NCBI GenBank assembly: GCA_047967505.1
Contig: CM106540.1
Length of the DNA: 64,000 bases
From: Dipteris shenzhenensis
Lineage: Eukaryota; Polypodiophyta; Polypodiopsida; Gleicheniales
Strand: one strand, 5' to 3'
A program made the position numbers and the translations under genes. Shown piece after piece: positions 25,101-34,340 of this stretch (positions are counted from its first letter, which is position 1; every line of letters begins with the position of its first letter). Under the pieces are notes generated by a model. That model saw only the letters and a list, made by a program, of their open reading frames with translations. It had not been told where the DNA came from and searched no databases.

Positions 25101-26196
25101 TCTTAAGCAAGCACCTAGAGAATGGTATCAGAAGTTTGATGCTTTCATTCGGTCCCAGGGTTTTAGAAGGAGTGAAATTGATCACTGCCTCTACACTAAA
25201 AGGGCTAAGGATAATAGCTTGATAATCCTGGCACTATATGTGGATGATATGCTATTGGCTAGCAAGAATACTTATGAGCTAGATGCATTAAAGGCCAAGT
25301 TGCATGAGGCCTTTGATATGAAGGATTTGGGACTTGCAAGTCATATTCTTGGTATGCGCATCACGCGTGATCGGAGTAGGAAACTCCTTTGGCTTTCACA
25401 AAAAGAGTATGTTACAAAAGTATTGCAACGTTTCAATATGGAAGGGGGGAAGGCAGTGAGTACTCCATTGCCTCCATATGTGAAACTGAGTCATACAGAT
25501 AGTCCCAAATCAGATGAGGAAAGGGCCATGATGGCCAAGGTTCCTTATGCATCAGCGGTTGGGAGTCTTATGTATGCTATGATAGCTACTAGACCAGACA
25601 TTGCATTTGCAGTGGGAGTTGTTAGCCGGTATATGGCTAATCCAGGAAAGAGGCATTGGGAGGCAGTTAAGTGCATCATGAGGTACATGAAGGGTACCAA
25701 GGAGATGTGCATTTGCTTTGGTAAAGGAGACATGCGTGTACTTGGGTACACAGATTCAGACTATGCAGGGCATGTGGATAGTAGGAGATCCACTTCTGGT
25801 TATGTGTTCACCTTTGCAGGTGGTGCAGTGTCGTGGATGTCTCGCGCACAGAAGTGCGTTGCTTTGTCTACCACAGAGGCTGAGTATGTTGCAGCCACAG
25901 AGGGTTGCAAGGAGGCTATATGGCTTGATCGGTTAGTGGGAGATTTGGGGATTCATACAGGTGTACCGACATTGCATAGTGATTCCATGAGTGCTATTCA
26001 GCTAGCACGGAATCCGGTCTTTCATGCAAAGACCAAACACATTGAGGTCAGGTATCATTTCATCAGGGAGGTACTTGAGGACAAGCGCATAGAGCTTGTC
26101 AAGGTTCATACAGATGATAACCCTGCAGATATGCTGACGAAGAGTCTACCTAGTCAGCGGTTTGAGTATTGTCGTGAATTGATGGGCATTGGATAG
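22132..26196 (+). CDS. Copia gag-pol polyprotein, intact (1,354 aa)
   Basis: One frame from ATG 22132 to TAG 26194-26196 encodes all Copia proteins in the usual order. Gag comes first and ends in the zinc knuckle CYHCGKKGHMKKDC (residues 235-248). The protease has WILDSGASFHV (catalytic D321). The pre-integrase zinc region begins at LWHCRLGHM (about 448). The integrase D,D-35-E triad is D511, D574 and E610. Reverse transcriptase has MQMDVKTAF (D950) and YVDD (1036-1039). RNase H has GYTDSDYAG (D1208), STTEAEY (E1249) and LHSDS (D1284), then TKHIEVRYHFIRE. No stop or frameshift is seen and all catalytic residues are present, so the protein should be functional. The frame is open 24 bases further upstream but with no ATG, so 22132 is the best start. 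The integrase motif reads EQNPVAEKMN where most copies have QQNGVAERMN. Confidence 0.97.
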   Translation: MASSSMPEKEFFSIKKFDGTNFSLWKEQIRDVLIQKKQIKPLAGIEAKPANMSEDDWNELDALAKSTIRLHLAESVYFTVVNEQTTEDLWKKLCATYEKETASNKVYLMKRLFELQMKEGVSIASHLNEFNIIFSQLQAQKMNFDAETKAIFLLCSLPSSWDTFRTAVSNSAPGGVLKFDDVVGSLLAEEIRRKSMDGNKQDAALNVQRGRSQFRGKSQERGKSRSKSRARNIECYHCGKKGHMKKDCYKLKREQRDKKKNANWGANQKEESPREDKGKVKIEEINAVTRDSDNDVLFMSSLSAELLTTSDDAYSQDWILDSGASFHVTPHREWFSTYDSGKTGCVHLGNDYACDIVGAGDIKFSFANGSAFVLKHVRHVPKLTKSLISVGQLDDAGFHTTFGFQSWKIQKGSMLLARGAKCGTLYPLHVSGVFDHVVAITEQPSTSLWHCRLGHMSQNGMKLLCRLGYVPHLSFSDFEFCEHCLYGKQTKSAHKRRGKKEFEMLDLVHSDVCGPMPTRSLGGAEYYVTFIDDATRKVCAYAIARKSDVFQVFQKWLALVENQSGRMLKCLRTDNGGEYLSHDFQHFCDTRGIKRELTSPRTPEQNPVAEKMNRTIQERLQCMLSNASLSGGFWAEAMKTAVHVINRSPSKSLDGGIPEEAWSGKKPSYSHLRIFGCEAYAHVPKELRKKLDPKSRKCIFLGYGESGEMGYRLWDPEAKKIIRSHDVVFNEKKMHKAPMRDVEMRRITFQDVNPPAYVDRQQAVHAPNVQEMVQPSTPTGIQSRVDDGSSIGGNDEPNVADMQVGQQAEMPLRRSSRVSKPPDRFVPGVDYVMLTDCGEPSCYKEAMMREDQRKWEYAMQSEMSSLMKNKTWDLVSLPHGKKALPCKWVYKMKVTGDDVPRYKARLVAKGFKQEKGVDFDEIFSPVVKMTTLRCMLGLVASEDMELMQMDVKTAFMHGDLHEEIYMVQPEGFEEKGKEHLVCKLKKSLYGLKQAPREWYQKFDAFIRSQGFRRSEIDHCLYTKRAKDNSLIILALYVDDMLLASKNTYELDALKAKLHEAFDMKDLGLASHILGMRITRDRSRKLLWLSQKEYVTKVLQRFNMEGGKAVSTPLPPYVKLSHTDSPKSDEERAMMAKVPYASAVGSLMYAMIATRPDIAFAVGVVSRYMANPGKRHWEAVKCIMRYMKGTKEMCICFGKGDMRVLGYTDSDYAGHVDSRRSTSGYVFTFAGGAVSWMSRAQKCVALSTTEAEYVAATEGCKEAIWLDRLVGDLGIHTGVPTLHSDSMSAIQLARNPVFHAKTKHIEVRYHFIREVLEDKRIELVKVHTDDNPADMLTKSLPSQRFEYCRELMGIG

Positions 26197-26238
26197 TATG
26201 CTCACTGGTTGTTCTCCCTTAAAGGCACATTGTCCTTT

Positions 26239-26249
26239 AAGTGGGAGGT
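26239..26249 (+). promoter_or_regulatory. polypurine tract of the young Copia element
   Basis: AAGTGGGAGGT lies immediately before the 3' LTR start at 26250 and primes plus-strand synthesis in this family. Confidence 0.8.
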
Positions 26250-26420
26250 TGTGGGGGTTAAAGGTCACTGTGCCTTAACCCCGGTTATGTACAATACTCA
26301 AACACATATATAAATGAATGAAAAAGAAGATTAGGGTGGTTCTGCACCCACCAAAACTTGTGTGGCTCTCTGTCTCTCTCTCTCCTTCTTCCGTTCTTGC
26401 TTCCGTTGATAGCACTCTCA
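26250..26420 (+). repeat. 3' LTR of the young Copia element
   Basis: This is a 171-bp copy of 20534-20704 with no difference found by eye. It is followed by the target duplication CGATT. Confidence 0.97.
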
Positions 26421-29400
26421 CGATTCCAATCCACATGTCAGTTTTATGATCTCAGAGATTGACACAATTCCATATGATCTCTACACAGTGGAGACAGTGA
26501 TCACTACATAGAAGAATGCACATATGAGTTTAGGATTCCTTGTGCATGTGAGTTTAGAAGAATGCACATGTGAGTTTAGGCTTCTCAATGCCATTTATTA
26601 GGGCCTAATAAGAGATTGGCACCTCTACCATTCTCCACTTGTACAAATGTTTACCCTACTATTCTAGGAGGGGTATTCCAGTGATCATAGGAGAGTGGTG
26701 TCCTAATCCATTCCACATGTGAGTTTGATGATCTCAGTGTCATTATGTAGTTGCCAGCATGAGATTGGCATCACTGCCATTCTCCGCTAGTGGTAATCTA
26801 GACAAACTGAACCTATAGATTGACATTCCACTAATTTTATTGGCTCTAGTAGAATAGTGGCAAAAGTTCCAATGCACAGGTGAGTTTAGATTAGCATCAC
26901 TGCCATTCTCCGCCAGTGGTCCAATAATTTTATTGGCTGCAGTAGGATAATAGCAAAAGTGCCAATTCACATGTGAGTTTAGAATTCCTTGTGCATGTTT
27001 TCAGTTCATGCTATGAGATTGGCACCACTGCCATTTATTAGGGCCTAATAAGAGACTGGCACCACTGCCATTCTCCACTTGTACAAATGTTTACCCTACT
27101 ATTCTAATAGGGGTATTCTAATGATCATAGGAGAGTGGTGTCCTATTCCATTCGACATGTGAGTTTCATGATCTCAGTGTCATTATGTAGTTGCCAGCAT
27201 GAGATAGGCATCACTGCCATTCTCCGCTAGTGGTAATCTCGACAAACTGAACCTATAGATTGACATTTCACTAATTTTATTGGCTGTAGTAGGATAATGG
27301 CAGAAGTTCCAATCCAAATGTGAGTTTAGGATTCCATATGATCTCTACACAGCGGAGACAGTGATCACTGCATAGAAGAATGCATAGTAGGATAATGGAA
27401 AAAGTGCATGTTTTCAGGTCATGGTATAAGATTGGCACCACTGCCATTCTCCACTGGTGGCATTCTCCACAGATATTGACACAAATCCATATGATCTCTA
27501 CTTATGTGAGTTTAGGCTTCTCAATGCCATTTCTTAGTGCCTAATAAGAGATTGGCACCACTTCCATTATCCACTTGTACAAATGTTTACCCTACTATTC
27601 TAGGAGGGGTATTCCAGTGATCATAAGAGAGTGGTGTCCTATTCCATTCCACATGTGAGTTTGATGATCTCAGTGTCATTATGTAGTTGACATCATGAGA
27701 TTGGCATCACTGCCATTCTCCGCTAGTGGTAATCTAGACAAACTGAACCTATAGATTGACATTCCACTAATTTTATTGGCTGCAATAGGATAGTGGCAAA
27801 AGTGCCAATGCACGTGTGAGTTTAGGATTCCTTGTGCATGTTTTCAGGTCTTGGTATGAGATTGGCACCACTGCCATTCTCCACTGGTGGCATTCTCCAC
27901 AGAGATTGACACAATTCCATATGATCTCTACACAGTGGAGATAGTGATCACTACATAGAAGAATGCACATGTGAGTTTGATGATCTCAGTGTCATTATGT
28001 AGTTGCTAGCATGAGATTGGCTTCACTACCATTCTCCACTAGTGGTAATCTAGACAAACTGAACCTATAGATTGACATTCCACTAATTTTATTAGCTGCA
28101 GTAGGACAGTGGCAAAAGTGCCAATGCACATGTGAGTTTAGATTTGCATCACTGCCATTCTCCACTAGTTGTCCAATAATTTTATTGGCTACAGTAGGAT
28201 AATAGCAAAAGTGCAAATGCACATGTGAGTTTAGAATTCCTTGTGCATGTTGTCAGTTCATGGTATGAGATTGGCACCACTGCCATTTATTAGGGCCTAA
28301 TAAGAGATTGGCACCACTGCCATTCTCCATTGCCATTTATTAGGGCCTAATAAGAGATTGGCACCACTGCCATTTATTAGGGCCTAATAAGAGATTGGCA
28401 CCACTACCATTCTCCACTTGTACAAATGTTTACCCTACTATTCTAGTAGGGGTATTCCAGTGATCATAGGACAGTGGTGTCCTATTCCATTCCACATGTG
28501 AGTTTCATGATCTCAGTGTCATTATGTAGTTGCCAGCATTAGATTGGCATCACTGCCATTCTCTGTTAGTGGTAATCTAGACAAACTAAACCTATAGATT
28601 GACATAACATTAATTTTATTGGCTGTAGTAGGATAATGGCAAAAGTGCCAATGCACATGTGAGTTTAGATTGGCATCACTGCCATTCTCCACTAGTGGTC
28701 GAATAATTTTATTGGCTGCAGTAGGATAATAGCAAAAGTGCCAATGCACATGTGAGTTTAGAATTCCTTGTGCATGTTTTCAGTTCATGGTATGAGATTG
28801 GCACCACTGCCATTCTCCACAGAGATTAACACAATTCCATATGATCTACACAGCGGAGACAGTGATCACTACATAGAAGAATGCACATGTGAGTTTAGGA
28901 TTCTCAATGCCATTTCTTAGGGCAAGCATGAGATTGGCATCACTGCCATTCTCTGCTAGTGGTAATCTAGACAAACTGAACCTATAGATTGACATTCCAC
29001 TAGTTTTATTGGCTGCAGTAGGATAATGGCAAAAGTGCCAATGCACATGTGAGTTTAGGATTCCTTGTGCATGTCTTCAGGTCATGGTATGAGATTGGCA
29101 CCACTACCATTCTCCATTGGTGGCATTCTTCGTATTATCTCTACACAGGGGAGACATTGATCACTACATAGAAGAATGCACATTACCACTAGCGGAGAAT
29201 GGTAGTAGGATAATGGCAAAAGTGCCAATGCACATGCGAGTTTAGGATTCCTTGTGCATGTTTTCAGGACATGGTATGAGATTGGAACCACTGCCATTCT
29301 CCATACAGATTGACACAATTCCATATGATATCTACACAGCAGAGACGGTGATCACTACATAGAAGAATGCACATGTAGTGATAATCTAGACAAACTAAAC

Positions 29401-30780
29401 CTATAGATTGACATTCCACTAATTTTATTGGCTGCACATGTGAGTTTAGGCTTCACAGTGCCATTTTCTAGGCCTAAGAGATTGGCACCACTGCCATTCT
29501 CCACTTGTATAAATGTTTACCCTACTATTCTAGGGGGGGTATTCCATTGATCATAGGAGAGTATTGTCCGATTCCAATCCACATGTGAGTTTGATGATCT
29601 CAGAGATTGACACAGTTCCATATGATCTCTACACAGCGGAGACAGTGATCACTACATAGAAGAATGCACATGTGAGTTCAGGATTCCTGGTGCACCACTG
29701 CCATTCTCCACTAGTGGCATTCTATAATGGCAAAAGTGCCAATCCACATGTGAGTTTAGGATTCCTTGTGCATGTTTTCAGGTCATGGTATGAGATTGGC
29801 ACCACTGCCATTCTCCACTGATAGCATTCCCCATAGAGATTGACACAAATCCATATGATCTCTACATAGCGGAGACACAGGGATCACTACATAGAAGATG
29901 CACATGTGAGTTTAGGCTTCTCAATGCCATTTATTAGGGCCTAATAAGAGATTGGCACCACTGCCATTCTCCACTTGTACAAATGTTTACCCTACTATTC
30001 TAGGAGGGGTATTCCAGTGATCATAGGAGAGTGGTGTCCGATTCCAATCCAAATGTGAGTTTAGGATTCCATATGATCTCTACACAGTGGAGACAGTGAT
30101 CACTGCATAGAAGAATGCACAGTAGGATAATGGCAAAAGTGCATGTTTTTAGGTCATGGTATGAGATTGGCACCACTGCCATTCTCCACTGGTGGCATTC
30201 TCCACAGATATTGACACAAATCCATATGATCTCTGCACATGTGAGTTTAGGCTTCTCAATGCCATTTCTTAGGGCCTAGTAAGAGATTGGCACCACTGCC
30301 ATTCTCCAGTTGTACAAATGTTTACCCTACTATTCTAGGAGGGGTATTCCAGTGATCATAGTAGAGTGGTGTCCTATTCCATTCCACATGTGAGTTTGAT
30401 GATCTCAGTGTCATTATGTAGTTGCCAGCATGAGATTGGCATCACTGCCATTCTCCGCTAGTGGTAATCTAGACAAACTAAACCTATAGATTGACATTCC
30501 ACTAGTTTTATTGGCTGCAGTAGGACAATGGCAAAAGTGCCAATGCACATGTGAGTTTAGGATTCCTTGTGCATGTTTTCAAGTCATGGTATGAGATTGG
30601 CACCACTGCCATTCTCCATTGGTGGCATTCTCCACAGAGATTGACACAATTCCATATGATCTCTACACAGCGGAGACAGTGATCACTACATAGAAGAATG
30701 CACATGTGAGTTTGATGATCTCAGTGTCATTACGTAGTTGCCAGCATGAGATTGGCATCATTGCCATTGTCCACTAGTGC
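26421..30780. repeat. complex satellite array, right arm
   Basis: The satellite continues here with the same blocks as 12,840-20,533 but is more scrambled. At 28,285-28,400 a short unit with CATTTATTAGGGCCTAATAAGAG repeats three times at about 50-bp spacing; its core TTAGGGCCTAA is itself a palindrome. No coding sequence was found. Confidence 0.9.
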
Positions 30781-30830
30781 CACTCTCAAGGACTTCTTAT
30801 GAGGTCTTTCAATTTATCTCAAGGGATATT

Positions 30831-31671
30831 GGCACTAGTGCCACTCTCAAGGACTTCTTATGAGGTCTTGGAGAATGGCACTGGTGCCATTCTCCATTTA
30901 AGATTAGAATTTCAATCTCTAAATTTGCCATTCAATCATGAAAATCAAATTTGAGATTGAAGTTTAACTTGAAATCAAAATTTGAAAACTAGAATTTCGG
31001 CTTTAAAATACAATATCAAACAGAATAATTTCAATTTGAAATACAAATTAAAATTTAAAAAATCAATATGAATTTGAATTTGAATTTAAATTTGGAGAGA
31101 ATGGCATATTGGCACTAGTGCCACTCTCAAGGACTTCTTATGAGGTCTTGGAGAATGGCATTGGTGCCATTCTCCATTTAAAATTAGAATTTCAATCTCT
31201 AAATTTGCCATTCAATCATGAAAATCAAATTTGAGATTGAAGTTTAACTTGAAATCAAAATTTGAAAACTAGAATTTCGGTTTTGAAATACAATTTCAAA
31301 CAGAATAATTTCAATTTGAAATACAAATTGAAATTAAAAATATCAATATGAATTTGAATTTGAATTTGAATTTGGAGAGAATGGCATATTGGCACTAGTG
31401 CCACTCTCAAGGACTTCTTATGAGGTCTTGGAGAATGGCACTGGTGCCATTCTCCATTTAAAATTAGAATTTCAATCTCTAAATTTGCCATTCAATCATG
31501 AAAATCAAATTTGAGATTGAAGTTTAACTTGAAATCAAAATTTGAAAACTAGAATTTTGAAATACAATTTCAAACAAAATAATTTCAATTTGAAATACAA
31601 ATTGAAATTAAAAATATCAATATGAATTTGAATTTGAATTTAAATTTGGAGAGAATGGCATAAGTGCCACT
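30831..31671 (+). repeat. 280-bp tandem repeat, three copies
   Basis: Units start GGCACTAGTGCCACTCTCAA at 30831, 31111 and 31391 (period 280 bp). Each carries GGAGAATGGCACTGGTGCCA at its head and an AT-rich tail with GAATTTGAATTTGAATTT. The third copy lacks about 10 bases near 31,553. The unit joins the local palindrome to an unrelated AT-rich sequence and was then amplified. Confidence 0.9.
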
Positions 31672-32072
31672 CTATATATCCAAAATTCAAAAGGGAACAA
31701 TGGCGGGAAGAGCTATATTTCAAAATTTGAATTATTTAGTAGTTTCAAACTATCACTTTTAACTTTCAATCTACATTTCAGACAAATCAAGACCTTTTCT
31801 CTCATTTCAATTGAAGGACTTGAAAGAATCGGCTGAACGAGAGAACGAGAGTGAGAACGAGAATGAGAACGAGAACGAGAGTGAGTAACAAGCGTTTTTC
31901 TACCGATTTCTTCTTCTTCATTGTCTCTTTGCTTAGGTGGCTGATCTGAGGAGGCAAAGCTCCCTTTGTTTGGTTGACTCCATGCAAATTGTTCCGGAAT
32001 GACTGCAGAAGCGGAAGAAACTTTCATAGCTATGCAAACTTATTGTAAGCCCACTCTCAGGACATATAATAG
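31672..32072. other. no gene recognised; GAGAACGA-type minisatellite
   Basis: Positions 31,834-31,885 are a hexamer-like run of GAGAACGAGA and GAGTGAGAAC. On the minus strand it gives an open frame rich in Arg-Ser pairs, which I regard as a product of the repeat. Confidence 0.5.
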
Positions 32073-32365
32073 CTTGATAAACGTTCAAGTAAATGCGGGG
32101 AAATTGAAGGAAGCCCTATGCTCTCTTACAAGCATGACCAAAAAACGGGATTTCCCCAAGTAACTCCATTTACGGCACTTTAATCAATGCCCTTTGTAAG
32201 CAGGGGGCAGTAGGCATGGCGAGAGACCTTCTGGAGGACATGCCTCAATAGGATTGTCTACCTCCATGATACCTATACCATTCAGTGATAGATGGTTTGC
32301 TGAAGGTAAATAGCGACGGAGAAGCTCTCAATGTTCTAAGGAAATAGCACAAGATGAAGAGCTCG
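32073..32365 (+). pseudogene. fragment of a pentatricopeptide-repeat (PPR) gene
   Basis: The translation shows PPR-style phrases. Around 32,095-32,155 it reads GKLKEALCSLTSM. After a one-base frameshift near 32,160 it reads YGTLINALCKQGAVGMAR and then DLLEDMPQ (32,169-32,248). After two stops it reads YHSVIDGLLK and GEALNVLRK (32,275-32,344). PPR proteins bind organelle RNA. Only about two and a half 35-residue repeats remain. Stops TAG 32249-32251, TGA 32267-32269 and TAG 32345-32347 break the frame. Confidence 0.65.
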
Positions 32366-34340
32366 GGCGGGAGAGTACCTTGAAGAGCTCAAGCGTAACG
32401 GTTGAAGAGCTCAAGCATTGAAGACTCGATCTCCAAAAGCACGGGCCGTATGGCTCGAGCGGCACAGCTCATCGACCGATCATTCCAATTGATGATATGA
32501 GGGTAAAGCTTTCTGTGGGACGTTGGCACAAGAGAAGTAGCAAGCTTAAGCGTGTCGTTGCTCACGAAAGCGGTTCACGAGAGTGCAAATCCCCATGAGA
32601 GAAAGGTCAACGAGCGCAATCATGACAGAGAAGGTATTACGGTACTTCGATTTTTTACCGTTCTAACCTTTTGCTTTTCGTTAAAAAATAGATTCAACAA
32701 TTTTTTACTTCAAGCTTTTGCTTTTCGTCAAAATTGCCTAGCCTATAATTTGCCATTATTGCGATCCCTTTGCTGTTACTTTTATTCAAGTTTTATAACT
32801 CTTTAAAAATTGTGAGAATGCCTTAGTTTGTGATTTCTTTCAAGTTTTGGAAGTATCTATCAAGATCCTTTCACACTACATAGTCTTTCTTTGTATAGCT
32901 CAAGTTGTTGGAGGTCCTATTACTTGGGAGCTCTTTGTTATAGTTTTTCATAGCTCCTTGCTTTTTTATTATCTTGGAAGCACCTTCATAGAGAGTTCTA
33001 ATTGAGAGACACATTCTCTAAATAGCAAGGCTTTCACCATAGGGACGAAGCTTGAGCAACTAAAAACTGAACCTGCACTAAAGTGCCTTAAGATATTTTC
33101 CAAGTAAATACTTGCAAGACTTTCTTTGGCAATTTCCCATTCTTTGCATCTGCATTCTAAGCAGCACATGCTTCAACATGTAATCCTTTGATAAGTCTTG
33201 ACACATTTCTAGGGAAGCACTTTTTTCCAATCAGAGCTTGGAAGCACTTATTTTTGTGTGCAAGAGTGTACATGATATCTTTTATCACCTGCAAGCTCGT
33301 TGAGTTGCAAGCACACCTTAAAGCTACATCGATTATCGAGATACTTGTCACCATCAAAGTATATGTTGCTTCCATGTTCTCTAGCAATTGCCTTTTTTGA
33401 ATAATGTAGTAATGAGTATCATAGAACCAAATCACACTAGTTGTACAACAAACACGTGATCTTAACTTGAAAAGATGAGTATCTTAAAGCCAAATCACAC
33501 TCCTTATTTTGTGAACCACCATGTGGTCATAACTTGGAAAACATGAGTATTATAAAGCCAAATCACACACCTGATCTTAGACATCATAATGATCCCATAT
33601 TTATTCTCTATTATGACACTAAAGCAGATATGCTAAACCTTAAGATCAAACAAGCACACACTCAAAAGAAGTACAAAGCTGTTAGTGGCTACAAAGAATT
33701 TCCCAACAAAGCTTTCATTGATGTTAACATCATTGATAAATGAAGGCAATTCCTATTTTGTGATAGACGATCTGTTTCAAAGTTTTTAGTATATGCTTTT
33801 CAAGTTGCTTTTTAGTATAAACACCAATTAGCCAACTAATGGAGGAATTGGGACATATCTAACATTTATTTTATTTCTTTCATTTAACATATCTAACATA
33901 TGCATTTCTTTTATTTCTATTTTACATTGTCCACACTCATTTTCTTCCTTTTTTACATTGTCCTCACGCCTTTTATTTAACCTATTCTCATCTTCCTTTA
34001 AAAAAATCCATAGCTTGCGATCTAATGATGAGCATGATTACAATTTTTTTAACATGGAGAAAAATCACATTCTCGTCAACTAATTCAATCTATACCTTAA
34101 AATTTTACATTACTTGGACCTTGATCAAGAAAAACATACTCTAACATAAAAATTTGTAACTTAACCAACCTAGCATAACCAAACTAACGTGGATAAACTC
34201 ACATAACGAGCTAGGTTTCATAAAGTAATATCGATCAACTTTACCACATATATGAATAAATGGAAGTAAAATAATGTATGGTTTCAAATGAAAACCACGT
34301 TCACACACACACACACACAAAGTCTATGGTCTCAAGTTCT
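32366..34340. other. intergenic, no gene recognised
   Basis: Mostly AT-rich single-copy-looking sequence. A 92-codon minus-strand open frame at 33157-33435 has no motif I recognise. A (CA)n run of about 18 bases lies near 34,303-34,320. Confidence 0.4.

Larger units (their letters stand above)
20534..26420 (+). mobile_element. complete, young Ty1/Copia retrotransposon inserted in the satellite
   Basis: The element is 5,887 bp long. LTRs 20534-20704 and 26250-26420 (171 bp each) look identical base for base, and a perfect 5-bp target duplication CGATT flanks it (20529-20533 and 26421-26425). The primer site, polypurine tract and one uninterrupted gag-pol frame are all present. The satellite sequence reads continuously across the empty site (GTGGTGTCCGATTCCAATCC). 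Everything suggests a recent and possibly still mobile copy. Confidence 0.97.

Noticed and set aside
31713-32027. Minus-strand Arg/Ser-rich protein
   Set aside because: The Arg-Ser run comes from a GAGAACGA minisatellite and the rest has no motif.
33157-33435. Minus-strand 92-codon open frame
   Set aside because: No recognisable motif, no splice or start support, and AT-rich surroundings; could be chance.
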